Origin: Thermoplasmatales archaeon
GTDB taxonomy: Archaea; Thermoplasmatota; Thermoplasmata; Methanomassiliicoccales; Methanomethylophilaceae
NCBI GenBank assembly: GCA_012520845.1
Contig: JAAYNL010000016.1
Span: 27,716 to 91,715, forward strand
Reading direction: 5' to 3'
DNA: 64,000 nt
The notes below the pieces were generated by a model that saw only the letters and a list, made by a program, of their open reading frames with translations, was not told the DNA's origin and did not search any database. Shown here piece after piece: positions 34,543-42,792 of this stretch. Positions within the stretch are counted from its first letter, which is position 1. The number at the start of each line of letters is the position of its first letter. The translations under genes and the position numbers were made by a program.

Positions 34543-35120
34543 GATGCCAACTCCTCCATCACCCGCTCCATGCCAGCCCCGGTCTTCAGGGATATCGGGA
34601 TGACGGGTACGTCGCCGAGGGATTCCCTCAGCTCCTCGGCCGCGGCCTCGCACCCCCCTTCGTCGGCGGCGTCGCATTTGTTGATGAAGACCACGTCGGA
34701 ACCCGCCAGCTGCTCAAGGTAGAAACGGCGTTTCTTCTTCATGAAAACCTTATGCCTTTTGATATCGGCGAGACCGACGACCTTGACGGACGACGCGAAC
34801 GGGGCAACCGTCTCCCTGACCTTGGAAGACAAGGCAAGACCGGTGGGTTCGATGATAAGGAGGTCCGGGGCGACCTCGTCTCGGATGCTGGTAAGCGCCT
34901 TCCTCAGGTCGCCTACCAGGGAACAGCATATGCAGCCGTTGGGCAGGACGGTTGCCGACAAACCCTTGGATTCGAACGTCGCGCCGTCAACGCCGATAGA
35001 GCCTACGTCGTTGACGAGTATCGCCACCTTCAGGCCCTTGTCCATGTTGGCCGTGGCGACGTCCATTATGAGCGTAGTCTTCCCGCTCCCGAGGAATCCC
35101 CCGATTATGTAAACCTCCAT
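34539..35120 (-). CDS. COG0523/CobW-family (G3E) GTPase, short form
   Basis: Metal-chaperone GTPase of 193 residues. P-loop GGFLGSGKTT at the N terminus, the family's metal-binding CxCC motif in NGCICCSLVGDL near residue 62, a Walker B-like LLIIEPTGLA, and NKCD for guanine binding. The usual C-terminal CobW_C domain is missing, and the His-rich stretch is on the next gene. CobW is named for cobalamin synthesis; a neighbouring CobN chelatase makes cobalt delivery attractive, but other members handle Zn, Fe or nitrile hydratase metals. Confidence 0.85.
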   Translation of the reverse strand: MEVYIIGGFLGSGKTTLIMDVATANMDKGLKVAILVNDVGSIGVDGATFESKGLSATVLPNGCICCSLVGDLRKALTSIRDEVAPDLLIIEPTGLALSSKVRETVAPFASSVKVVGLADIKRHKVFMKKKRRFYLEQLAGSDVVFINKCDAADEGGCEAAAEELRESLGDVPVIPISLKTGAGMERVMEELAS

Positions 35121-35176
35121 GGTCCGTTATCCCCGCGGCAAGGTTAATTGTTTGCGTCGCCGGGAGTCCGGCGGCG

Positions 35177-35803
35177 TCAAACGAGCAGCTGCCTCAGGTC
35201 GGATATGTCGCCCCGGCACGCCGACCCGGGTTGCACCCCCCTTACCACGCATATCCCGTCTATGCCCGCGGCGTCCGCCGCCTGCATGTCGTGGGGGCTG
35301 TCCCCGACGTAGCAGAAATCCCCCGGCGGCAGGTCGTAAAAAGACATGCACTTCAACAACTGGTCCGGGGCCGGTTTGGGCCTCGGCGCGTCGCCGTACC
35401 CGACGATGACGTCGAACATCCGCGTCAGCCCGTGCCTGTCCAGGATCTCCTTTATCATGTCCGCCCTCTTCCCCGACGCTATGGAGAGCCGGGCGCCCGA
35501 ACCCCTCAGCGTGCGAATCACCTCCTCGGTCTCCGGGAAAAGCCTGGTGTTGGCGCCCATGGAGTTGTGAGACTCCAGGATGAACGCCGCGATGAATTCC
35601 CTGCGGGCGCACGGAGACAGAGAGAACCTGTCCATTGTGTGGTCCAGGGACTCCCTGACGAACGTAGGCGCCATGGCATCCTCGAACTTCAGTCCGACGG
35701 CCTCCATCGCCCTCCGGTACGCCTTCCTGGCGCCGCCGAGGGAATCGGCCAAGGTCATGTCGAAGTCGAAGATATAGGCGGGGTACCTTCTCCGGGGTTT
35801 CAC
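35177..35803 (-). CDS. HAD-superfamily phosphatase
   Basis: Protein of 208 residues of the phosphoglycolate-phosphatase-like type. Nucleophile motif FDFDMTLADS at the N terminus, helical cap domain (about 18-95), motif II IASGKR, Lys in PKPAPDQLL and motif IV YVGDSPHDMQAADAAG. Hydrolyses a small phosphorylated metabolite, identity unknown. Its start overlaps the stop of the ABC ATPase gene by 4 bases, placing it last in the transporter operon. Confidence 0.9.
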   Translation of the reverse strand: MKPRRRYPAYIFDFDMTLADSLGGARKAYRRAMEAVGLKFEDAMAPTFVRESLDHTMDRFSLSPCARREFIAAFILESHNSMGANTRLFPETEEVIRTLRGSGARLSIASGKRADMIKEILDRHGLTRMFDVIVGYGDAPRPKPAPDQLLKCMSFYDLPPGDFCYVGDSPHDMQAADAAGIDGICVVRGVQPGSACRGDISDLRQLLV

Positions 35804-36633
35804 TCCATCACGTTCTCTTTCTCTAGTTCCTCGAGTATCCTCTTCCTGATTGACGTGAACTCAACCGAGGCCCTGTCCCTGGGTCTCGGCAGGTCTATCT
35901 CGACGATCTCCTTTATCCTGGCCGGGCGCTTGGTCAGCACGACGATCCTGTCCGAGAGGTACACCGCCTCGTCAACGGAGTGGGTGACGAACAGTATCGT
36001 CTGGTCGGTCTTCTCCAGGATCCGGAGAAGGCTGCCCTGCATGATGTTCCTCGTCTGGGCGTCCAGCGCGCCGAAGGGCTCGTCCATGAGGATGATGTCC
36101 GGCCTGTTGACGAGGGCGCGGGCTATGCCCACCCTCTGCTTCATGCCCCCTGAAAGTTCGTGGACGCGGGCGTCGGCGAACTTTTCCAGGCCCACTATCT
36201 CGATGTACCTCTGCGCCCTCTCCCTGCGCTCCTCCTTGGGGACGCCGGCGATTTCCAGGCCGAACTCGACGTTCTTCCTGACGCTGCGCCACGGGAACAG
36301 GGCGAAGTCCTGGAACACCATGCCCCTGTCCGGGCCCGGGCCCTCGCAGACCTCGCCGCCGATGGTGACGGTGCCCGACGTCGGTTCGACGAGACCCGCT
36401 ATCAGCTTCAGTATCGTCGTCTTGCCGCACCCGGACGGGCCGACTATCGTTATCAGCTCACCTTTCTTGATTTCAAGGGAGAAATCCTCGAGGGCGACCG
36501 TCTCGGATTCGTCGGTGCGGTAGACCTTCCTGAGGTTCTCTATCTTGATGTCGCCGGACAGGGTCTGCCTCTGCTTGCCGCCGAGGGCGTCCCTGAGCCG
36601 GTCCTTCGCCTGGGTCTTCTTTATGCCGGTCAT
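35800..36633 (-). CDS. NitT/TauT-type ABC transporter ATPase
   Basis: Protein of 277 residues of the NrtD/SsuB/TauB family that powers uptake of nitrate, sulfonates, taurine or thiamine precursors. Walker A GPSGCGKTTILKL, signature LSGGMKQRVGIARAL, Walker B IILMDEPFGALDAQTR and switch VTHSVDEAVYLSDRI. Part of an operon with permease and binding protein upstream and an HAD phosphatase downstream; each junction overlaps or nearly touches. The substrate cannot be told. Confidence 0.93.
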   Translation of the reverse strand: MTGIKKTQAKDRLRDALGGKQRQTLSGDIKIENLRKVYRTDESETVALEDFSLEIKKGELITIVGPSGCGKTTILKLIAGLVEPTSGTVTIGGEVCEGPGPDRGMVFQDFALFPWRSVRKNVEFGLEIAGVPKEERRERAQRYIEIVGLEKFADARVHELSGGMKQRVGIARALVNRPDIILMDEPFGALDAQTRNIMQGSLLRILEKTDQTILFVTHSVDEAVYLSDRIVVLTKRPARIKEIVEIDLPRPRDRASVEFTSIRKRILEELEKENVME

Positions 36634-37454
36634 TCCATCCCCATCCTCCTAACGATGAATTTATGCACGTAGTCGGACACCGTTATCGTCAACAGGCCCA
36701 GGACGGCTATGACGGCGATGCCGGCGAAGACGTAGTCCCAGTAGCCCATCTGGGCCATTATGCTGACGAAGAACCCGATGCCGCCGCCGAAGGAGGCGTA
36801 CAGCTCGGACGCGACGATGCACATCCACCCTATCCCCATGCCGACCCTGAGGCCGTTCATCACGTAGGGCACGGCCGCGGGGAACATCACCTTGGTGAAC
36901 ACCTGCACCCTCGTCGCGCCCATCGTCTTCGCGGCGTCGATCCAGTTTGGGTCGATTTTCTTGACGCCGAACATCGTGTTGGTCAGCATCGGGAAGAATA
37001 TGCCGACGAAGACCACAAGTATCGGCCCCCAGACGTACCCGGTAGTGAATATGAAAATCGGGGCCCACGCTATCGGCGCGATGGGCCTGAGGATTTCCAA
37101 GGTTGGCATCGTGAACTCGCGCAGGGTCTCCGAATACCCCAGGAACAGGCCCAGGGGCACGGCCACCGCCATGGCGAGGAGGAGGCCGTATACGAACCTC
37201 CGCAGGCTTATCGAGATGTGGCTCCACATGGTCACGCCGGAGACGGAGTCGCCGTGGGCGAACAGGTACGTCAGGGCGCTCCAGGTCTTCTGGGGCGTCG
37301 GTATGGCGGGGTTGGCCAGCAGCAGCGACAGGTTCCACCACAGCAGGACGAACACCACCAACGACGCGGCGGCGATGATCGCCCGTCTCGCGAAGCGGTG
37401 CCTTTTGTCGTTTTTGTCGTAGTTAAGCATCTCGATTATCGTTTTCCCCGACAT
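36630..37454 (-). CDS. NitT/TauT-type ABC transporter permease
   Basis: Protein of 274 residues with six predicted membrane segments (for example AIIAASLVVFVLLWWNLSLL near 27-46). The ATPase-contact loop of this family is present as AAKTMGATRVQVFTKVMFPA (about 170-190), and RPIAPIAWAPIFIF is typical of SsuC/TauC. It pairs with the ATPase at 35800, overlapping it by 4 bases, and follows the binding protein after 4 bases. Confidence 0.93.
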   Translation of the reverse strand: MSGKTIIEMLNYDKNDKRHRFARRAIIAAASLVVFVLLWWNLSLLLANPAIPTPQKTWSALTYLFAHGDSVSGVTMWSHISISLRRFVYGLLLAMAVAVPLGLFLGYSETLREFTMPTLEILRPIAPIAWAPIFIFTTGYVWGPILVVFVGIFFPMLTNTMFGVKKIDPNWIDAAKTMGATRVQVFTKVMFPAAVPYVMNGLRVGMGIGWMCIVASELYASFGGGIGFFVSIMAQMGYWDYVFAGIAVIAVLGLLTITVSDYVHKFIVRRMGME

Positions 37455-37458
37455 ACCA

Positions 37459-38652
37459 TCACCTCAACGCGTTTATCGACTGCAGGAGAGCCGGCGGCGA
37501 TCCCACCAAACCTATATTCGCGTGTTCCGACAGCAGGGCACCCATCACGTCCCCGCCGGCGGCGTATGGCCCCATCAGATTGACGTAAATGCCGTATTCC
37601 TGGAAATACCCCTTTTCGATGCCGTAGTGCAAGGCAATCTGGTGGGTGTCCGCCGCGAGGTACGCGACGTCGACCCTGTAGGAGTTGTCGCTGAGGCTGA
37701 GCTCAGCGGGCGTTTTGGCCCTGGGGCCCGACCCGTCGTTGACGACGACCTCGGAGAGCGGCCCGTCTTTGATGAGGTATTCTATGAAATCCTGGACTCC
37801 GTCGAAACCCGCGTCAGTCAGCGTTTCGTCGCTGAACAGGCCGAGGCCTTTGTAGGTCTCCGCCACCTTGGTGAGCTCGTCGGAAAGATTGGACAGCTCA
37901 TATGTGTATGTGGTGTTCGCCATGGCGACCTTCGCGGCGTTCCTGTCCAGGGTGCCTTCCTTGGGCGCCCCTACCCTCACGACCAAATCGATTAAGCCCT
38001 CGTACTCGTCCCCTATGCCGGTTTCCAGGATGTCGCCGACCTTTATGGCGGATTTCACGTAAGCCGCCAAGAACCTCTTGACCTGCTCACCGTGGGTGTC
38101 CATGTATTTCTTGTTGACCGCGACGACGCAACACGGATGGTCTTCCCAATACTGGCTGGACGAAATGACTTTCTTCGCGCCGGAGGCGACGATGTTGGCG
38201 AAATGGGGTTCCCACGCAATGCCGCCGTGAATGAGATTGTCGTCCTTGGATTTCGCCATCATGTCCTTCATCTGCCCGGGGGCGACCTGCGTCCACCGAA
38301 CGGACGGCTCGGTGTAAGGAACGCCGTTCTGAACAAAGCCGAGGCCGACCTTCTTCTTGACTATGTCCATGAGGATCATGTGCTGTATGGACGAGGGGCC
38401 GGGGGACATGAACAGCATGTCCCTCCAACCGTCGGGATGGTACGTGACGACGCCCCCGTCTATCGTGACCAGGTCGTCAACGTTTACGTCGCCCCGGACG
38501 AATATCCCGGAGCCGTCGTTGTTCACCCTTGCGACAATGGATATGGATTGTTTCTCCACCTCCTTGTTGGCAAGGACGGTGCCCGTGGCCGCGAGGACCA
38601 CGATGAGGGCCGCGACGACGGCCCACATCTTCAGGTTCCAATTCAACTTCAT
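37459..38652 (-). CDS. NMT1/SsuA-like substrate-binding protein, apparently circularly permuted
   Basis: Anchored binding protein of 397 residues; residues 9-28 are the membrane segment. Usual members start with a strand followed by D.H.IAL..GIEKGYF and end the first lobe with IG.VGSPPALL. Here that opening block (VAYLAADTHQIALHYGIEKG ... IGLVGSPPALLQSINALR) is at the very C terminus, about residues 328-397. The chain instead begins with what is normally the next part, VARVNNDGSGIFVRG and MSPGPSSIQHMILM. The order is thus rotated, with the natural junction joined across the termini. The stop is followed at once by the permease, so no missing exon-like piece is hidden downstream. Confidence 0.8.
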   Translation of the reverse strand: MKLNWNLKMWAVVAALIVVLAATGTVLANKEVEKQSISIVARVNNDGSGIFVRGDVNVDDLVTIDGGVVTYHPDGWRDMLFMSPGPSSIQHMILMDIVKKKVGLGFVQNGVPYTEPSVRWTQVAPGQMKDMMAKSKDDNLIHGGIAWEPHFANIVASGAKKVISSSQYWEDHPCCVVAVNKKYMDTHGEQVKRFLAAYVKSAIKVGDILETGIGDEYEGLIDLVVRVGAPKEGTLDRNAAKVAMANTTYTYELSNLSDELTKVAETYKGLGLFSDETLTDAGFDGVQDFIEYLIKDGPLSEVVVNDGSGPRAKTPAELSLSDNSYRVDVAYLAADTHQIALHYGIEKGYFQEYGIYVNLMGPYAAGGDVMGALLSEHANIGLVGSPPALLQSINALR

Positions 38653-38667
38653 GAATCTATGATTCGG

Positions 38668-38736
38668 TCATGGGATATAAAAGTTAAGATTTTTATCACA
38701 AATAGGTTTTATTTCTACAATTGTAATAAAAGTTAA
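38668..38736 (-). promoter_or_regulatory. Promoter region of the NitT-type operon
   Basis: On the minus strand CTTTTATATCCC (TATA box, about 38672-38683) lies about 20-30 bases before the binding-protein start. The 11-base word ATAAAAGTTAA (plus-strand reading) occurs twice, at 38677-38687 and 38726-38736, and TACAATTGTA, a perfect 10-bp palindrome, lies between at about 38716-38725. The repeats may bind a regulator. Confidence 0.45.
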
Positions 38737-38826
38737 CGCCGATTGGACGATGGCGAAACCATCTTTGCCCTTTAAAGGAAAACACCCTCGAAGGTTATTA
38801 CAAAAGTGAAAAATATCCCGGGTTTG

Positions 38827-38846
38827 AGCCGGCCCGGGCGCCGGCT
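38827..38846 (-). terminator. Hairpin after the AdoMet-decarboxylase-like gene
   Basis: Perfect stem AGCCGGC (38827-38833) / GCCGGCT (38840-38846) with a 6-base loop, 14 bases past the stop of the minus-strand gene at 38860. Confidence 0.5.
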
Positions 38847-38859
38847 TTGGCCTGAGCGA

Positions 38860-39285
38860 TCAGATGTCCCTGAAGGCGATGGCGTACTGCATCTTCTTCG
38901 CGCCGAAGTACTTCTGGGCGTACTCCGCGGTCTTCTTGGGCGGGAACTCCTTGCAGGAGAAGATGTCGATGAACGCCCTGTCGGTGTCCTCCGCGAAGTG
39001 GGCGGAAATCTGGGAGGTCTCGATGAGCTGCACCAGGGAGTAGCCCTGGACCTTGGGGCTGTCGCCGAAGAAGACGGCGATGGGCTCGCCGTACCTCTTC
39101 ATGTCGATGTACTCCGCGAGGTCGATGGCGAACTGGGTGATGTGCTCCTTGCTGGAGATTTTCTCGTGGTCGCACTCGCCGAGGTCCACGGAGACCATCA
39201 GCCCCCAGAGTCCCTCGTTGTTGTACTTGTCTATGGCTTCCTTGTCGCTGATCAGTTTGCCGGAATAGGGGCTCATTACGTACAT
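38860..39285 (-). CDS. S-adenosylmethionine decarboxylase-like protein
   Basis: Protein of 141 residues resembling prokaryotic SpeD/SpeH, the pyruvoyl enzyme that decarboxylates AdoMet for polyamine synthesis. The self-cleavage region reads LIETSQISAHFAED, against the usual E-x-S-H-I-S-x-H-T; the Ser is kept, the following His is Gln. The later AFIDIFSCKEFPPKKTAEYA matches the D-x-F-(S/T)-C block with the catalytic Cys. AGGTGA lies 5 bases before the ATG at 39285. The changes around the cleavage site leave open whether it is active. No other polyamine gene is nearby. Confidence 0.65.
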   Translation of the reverse strand: MYVMSPYSGKLISDKEAIDKYNNEGLWGLMVSVDLGECDHEKISSKEHITQFAIDLAEYIDMKRYGEPIAVFFGDSPKVQGYSLVQLIETSQISAHFAEDTDRAFIDIFSCKEFPPKKTAEYAQKYFGAKKMQYAIAFRDI

Positions 39286-39605
39286 TGCAGTCACCTGGCG
39301 ATTCCTCGCCGTTTGGAGCATTAAAAAACACGTATTTTAACGTGATTCCGCTACGACCCAGGCGTTGATTCCACGGTCACAAAAACGGTTTCCGAGTGTC
39401 GCCTGGGCGACAATCGGGGGCGGGGTCCGGACCGCGGATCCCGTTGGCGGCGGGCCCGTATGCTCAAGCATCGTTCTCGGCGTGGAACCGGGCGCGTCGC
39501 GCCGAAACCTGCCACGCCTTGGCGACCGACGGGAAAACGGTTCCGAGGTAGGCGATGAGGCGTTGGCCACTGCCATGATTTGACGCAACCCGTTTCACGG
39601 GAACC
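39286..39605. other. Intergenic region upstream of the AdoMetDC-like gene
   Basis: A palindrome CACGT-ATTTTA-ACGTG (39329-39344) contains a minus-strand TATA-like TTAAAAT and is probably the promoter of the decarboxylase-like gene. The rest, about 39350-39600, is GC-rich with open frames but no recognisable gene. Confidence 0.35.
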
Positions 39606-39688
39606 GTCGTTTGGTGTATCATATGGCAGAAATCGAACGGTTGTTTGGTGTATCATATGGCAGAAATCGAACGGTCGTTTGGTGTATC
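39606..39688 (+). repeat. 34-bp tandem repeats upstream of DUF4143 ATPase gene
   Basis: A 34-base unit beginning GTCGTTTGGTGTATCATATG occurs at 39606-39639 and again at 39640-39673 with one change, followed by the first 15 bases of a third copy (39674-39688). A TATA-like AAGATTTAAATTTC and the gene start at 39737 follow. The second DUF4143-type gene at 51000 has a similar arrangement with a different unit. Confidence 0.85.
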
Positions 39689-39736
39689 CAGATAAAGATT
39701 TAAATTTCTGGACGTATAATTGCAATTGGGAATTCT

Positions 39737-41083
39737 ATGGCCAAACAGTTCAGAAGGAAAATCTACGACAGGCTTCTGGAATGGAAGAGAGAATGCCGTG
39801 GCGAATACGCGATATTGATTGAGGGGGCCCGCAGGGTAGGCAAAAGCACCGTCGCAAGAACGTTCGGAAAGAACGAGTACAAATCCTATCTGACAATTGA
39901 TTTTTCTGACCTCAAAAAAGACACCTTCGAAATTTTCGAAAACGGGATTGGCGGGGATTTCGACACCTTCTTCATGAAGCTGCAGGTATCGGAAGGCGTT
40001 GCCCTTCATCACAGGAACAGCCTAATCATATTCGACGAGGTTCAGCTGTATCCCAAAGCGCGCCAGATGATTAAGCATCTCGTGGCGGACCGCCGCTATG
40101 ACTACCTCGAGACGGGTTCCCTCATATCCATAATGACGAGCGCGGAGAACATACTGATCCCGTCGGAGGAAATCAGGATACGGATGCATCCGATGGATTT
40201 CGAGGAATTCCTATGGGCGATGGATGACACCGTCACCGTCCCTTTCGCAAGGAATCGGTTCGAAAACAGGATTCCAATGGGGGATGCCATGCACAGGAGC
40301 GTGATGTCGAAATACAGGGAATACGTGATAGTCGGCGGGATGCCGCAGGCCGTGAGTGCCTATCTAGACGGAAAAGACCTTGGGAGGACCGACGGGGTCA
40401 AACGGATGATATTGGACCTCTACCACTCGGATTTTTCCAAGATATCCTCCAGGACCGGCGCGAAGGCCGAGGACATTTTCAGAAACATACCTTCCATGCT
40501 GTCCAGAACCAACAGGGCCTTCTCCCCCGGCACTATAAAAAAGGGTTCCAGGACCAGGGAATACGTCGACAGCGTCGCATGGCTGGAAGATTCCATGGCC
40601 GCGAACGTCTGCCGGCTTTGCACCGATCCGGACGTCGCGTTGAACCTGCACCTCAACGACGACGTCTTCAAATGTTACATGGCCGACACCGGTTTGCTCG
40701 TAACGCAATCGTTCCTGGCGAACGTTGCCACGCCTGACGAAGTCTACAGGTCGCTGCTCTTCGACAGGCTGTCGGTGAACAAAGGCATGTTTTTCGAAAA
40801 CATGGTTGCCCAGGAACTTACTTACAACGGTCACAAACTCGTATTCTCCGCATTTAAAAACGACTTGGGCAGAAAATACGAGGTCGATTTCATAATCGTG
40901 AAGGGGAAAAAAATACTACCCATCGAGGTAAAATCATCGGTTTCGAGAAAGCACGCATCCCTCGACGCCTTCATCGAAAAATACGGCCGCCGCCTTGGGG
41001 AGCGTTTCGTGATACACCCCAAGGATCTGAGCGTGGAGAACGGCATAACGTATCTGCCGATATACATGGCGATGTTCCTCTAA
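39737..41083 (+). CDS. DUF4143-type AAA ATPase (first copy)
   Basis: Protein of 448 residues of the widespread AAA_14/DUF4143 family. Walker A IEGARRVGKSTVARTF near residue 30, Walker B LIIFDEVQLYPKARQMIKHL near 97, a segment YLETGSLISI, HPMDFEEFLWAMDD, VGGMPQAVSAY, and the C-terminal nuclease-like part with YEVDFIIVKGKKILPIEVKS, which has the D...E.K pattern of restriction-endonuclease-fold domains. Such proteins occur in many copies in archaea and gut bacteria; the cellular role is not known. Codon use is more AT-rich than the neighbours, suggesting transfer. Confidence 0.88.
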   Translation: MAKQFRRKIYDRLLEWKRECRGEYAILIEGARRVGKSTVARTFGKNEYKSYLTIDFSDLKKDTFEIFENGIGGDFDTFFMKLQVSEGVALHHRNSLIIFDEVQLYPKARQMIKHLVADRRYDYLETGSLISIMTSAENILIPSEEIRIRMHPMDFEEFLWAMDDTVTVPFARNRFENRIPMGDAMHRSVMSKYREYVIVGGMPQAVSAYLDGKDLGRTDGVKRMILDLYHSDFSKISSRTGAKAEDIFRNIPSMLSRTNRAFSPGTIKKGSRTREYVDSVAWLEDSMAANVCRLCTDPDVALNLHLNDDVFKCYMADTGLLVTQSFLANVATPDEVYRSLLFDRLSVNKGMFFENMVAQELTYNGHKLVFSAFKNDLGRKYEVDFIIVKGKKILPIEVKSSVSRKHASLDAFIEKYGRRLGERFVIHPKDLSVENGITYLPIYMAMFL

Positions 41084-41149
41084 TCCGCATCGACGTTATA
41101 TTCCGCGGCGTTCCACAGGGGATATATCGGCCCTCGGCCATGCCGTGGC

Positions 41150-42244
41150 ATGGAATCTACGGTGCACTTCACTGACATGAGGGTGGAGGACGGGGACAGC
41201 CTGATGGACAAGCTCCGCAGGCTCGTGGACGCCGCCGGCATCGGCAGGATGGACCTGAAGAAGAAATTCGTGGCGATAAAGATGCACTTCGGCGAATACG
41301 GCAACCTCGCCTTCCTCAGGCACCAGTACGCCAAGGTTATCTCGGACAAGGTAAGGTCGATGGGCGGCGTGCCCTTCCTCACCGACTGCAACACCCTCTA
41401 CGCCGGGAACAGAAAAAACGCCCTGGAGCACCTGGAGACCGCGTACAAAAACGGTTTCCACCCCTATTCCACGGGTTGCCACGTGATAATCGGCGACGGC
41501 CTGAAGGGAAACGACGAGGTCGAGATACCGATTGACGGCGAATACGTGAGGTCCGCCAAGATAGGCAGGGCGGTGCACGACGCCGACGCCGTCATCACGC
41601 TCACCCACTTCAAATGCCACGAGCTGTCGGGCATCGGCGGCGCCATCAAGAACCTGGGCATGGGGTGCGCCTCCAGGGCCGGGAAGATGGAGCAGCACTC
41701 CGAGGGCGTCCCCAGGGTGGACGCCGAGTCCTGCGTCGGGTGCGGCCGGTGCGTCAAGGAGTGCGCCCACGGCGCCATGTCCATTGTGGACGGCAAGGCC
41801 CGCGTGGGCGAGGGGTGCGTAGGGTGCGGCGGCTGCATCTCCGCCTGCAGGTTCGACGCCGTCAAACCCGCGATGGACCAGGCCAACGAGATTATGTGCA
41901 GGAAGATGGCGGAGTACGCCGCCGCGGCGGTGCTGGGCAAACCGAATTTCCACGTATCGCTTATAGTGGACGTTTCGCCGCTGTGCGACTGCCGGAGGGG
42001 AAACGACGCCCCAATCATACCGGACGTTGGCATGCTGGCGTCCTACGACCCGGTTGCGCTGGACATGGCCTGCTCCGACCTGTCCATGGAGCAGCCGGTG
42101 ATCCGCGGCAGCGCAGGCGACGTGGGAGGCGAGGGCGACCTGTTCACCAGGGTGCAGCCCGGGTCCGAATGGTACGCCGCCATCGACCAGGGCGAAAGGG
42201 TTGGCCTCGGCACGTCGAAATACCGCATAATCCGCGTGGATTGA
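41150..42244 (+). CDS. DUF362-family protein with two 4Fe-4S clusters
   Basis: Protein of 364 residues. The N-terminal DUF362 part has KKFVAIKMHFGEYGNLAFLR and THFKCHELSGIGGAIKNLGM. Residues about 195-245 hold a ferredoxin domain with two clusters: CVGCGRCVKECAHG and CVGCGGCISACRFD. The C-terminal part (SYDPVALDMACSDL) is typical of DUF362. Members are thought to be electron-transfer or sensing proteins; none is well characterised. A separate ISPLCDC-type motif (VSPLCDCRRGND) adds two cysteines. Confidence 0.85.
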   Translation: MESTVHFTDMRVEDGDSLMDKLRRLVDAAGIGRMDLKKKFVAIKMHFGEYGNLAFLRHQYAKVISDKVRSMGGVPFLTDCNTLYAGNRKNALEHLETAYKNGFHPYSTGCHVIIGDGLKGNDEVEIPIDGEYVRSAKIGRAVHDADAVITLTHFKCHELSGIGGAIKNLGMGCASRAGKMEQHSEGVPRVDAESCVGCGRCVKECAHGAMSIVDGKARVGEGCVGCGGCISACRFDAVKPAMDQANEIMCRKMAEYAAAAVLGKPNFHVSLIVDVSPLCDCRRGNDAPIIPDVGMLASYDPVALDMACSDLSMEQPVIRGSAGDVGGEGDLFTRVQPGSEWYAAIDQGERVGLGTSKYRIIRVD

Positions 42245-42267
42245 GGCGGCGGGCAAGGTTTATCACC

Positions 42268-42792
42268 ATGGCAATCCTAGGGAAACCCATGGAAATAGTG
42301 ATGTTCGGGTTGGAAAACGGCGTTCTGGAGGACAGGTTCGGCGGGAAGGGTGCCGAATTCAGGGTCGGCGACGACATGCCCAGCAGGTCCTTCGCCTTCA
42401 GGGTGGACGGCGTCCCGCCGGGGACCGCGTGCCTCGCGGGCGTGTTCGACGACCCGGACGCCATACCCGTCGGCGGGTTCAACTGGATACATTGGACGTT
42501 CGCCAACCTCAAGGACCACTTCATGGGGGAGGACGGGAGCAGGGCCGGCGGGGACTTCGTGCAGGGCGTGACCAGCTGGTACCTCGGGGCCGACCTCACC
42601 AGGGAGCAGGCCACCGGCTACGGCGGCCCCGACCCGCCCGACCGGGAACACGAGTACAGGTTCCGCGTGTTCGCCCTGTCCGAGCCCCTGGACCTTGAGG
42701 AGGGTTTCTTCCTCAACGAGATGTTGAGGGAGATGAGAGGGAAGGTCCTGGCCCACGCCACGGCGTACGCCAGGTATTCCCCGAGGGTTTGA
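42268..42792 (+). CDS. PEBP (YbhB/YbcL) family protein
   Basis: Phosphatidylethanolamine-binding-protein fold, 174 residues. DDMPSRSFAFRVDGVPPGTA, FDDPDAIPVGGFNWIHWTFA (matching the D-P-D-A ... W-x-H-W family core) and a GYGGPDPPDREHEYRFRVFA segment (the G-P-x-P-P...H-x-Y block) identify it. Prokaryotic members have no firm function; binding of small phosphorylated or lipid ligands is presumed. ATG at 42289 is an alternative start. Convergent with the ABC-2 permease, stop codons adjacent. Confidence 0.9.
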   Translation: MAILGKPMEIVMFGLENGVLEDRFGGKGAEFRVGDDMPSRSFAFRVDGVPPGTACLAGVFDDPDAIPVGGFNWIHWTFANLKDHFMGEDGSRAGGDFVQGVTSWYLGADLTREQATGYGGPDPPDREHEYRFRVFALSEPLDLEEGFFLNEMLREMRGKVLAHATAYARYSPRV

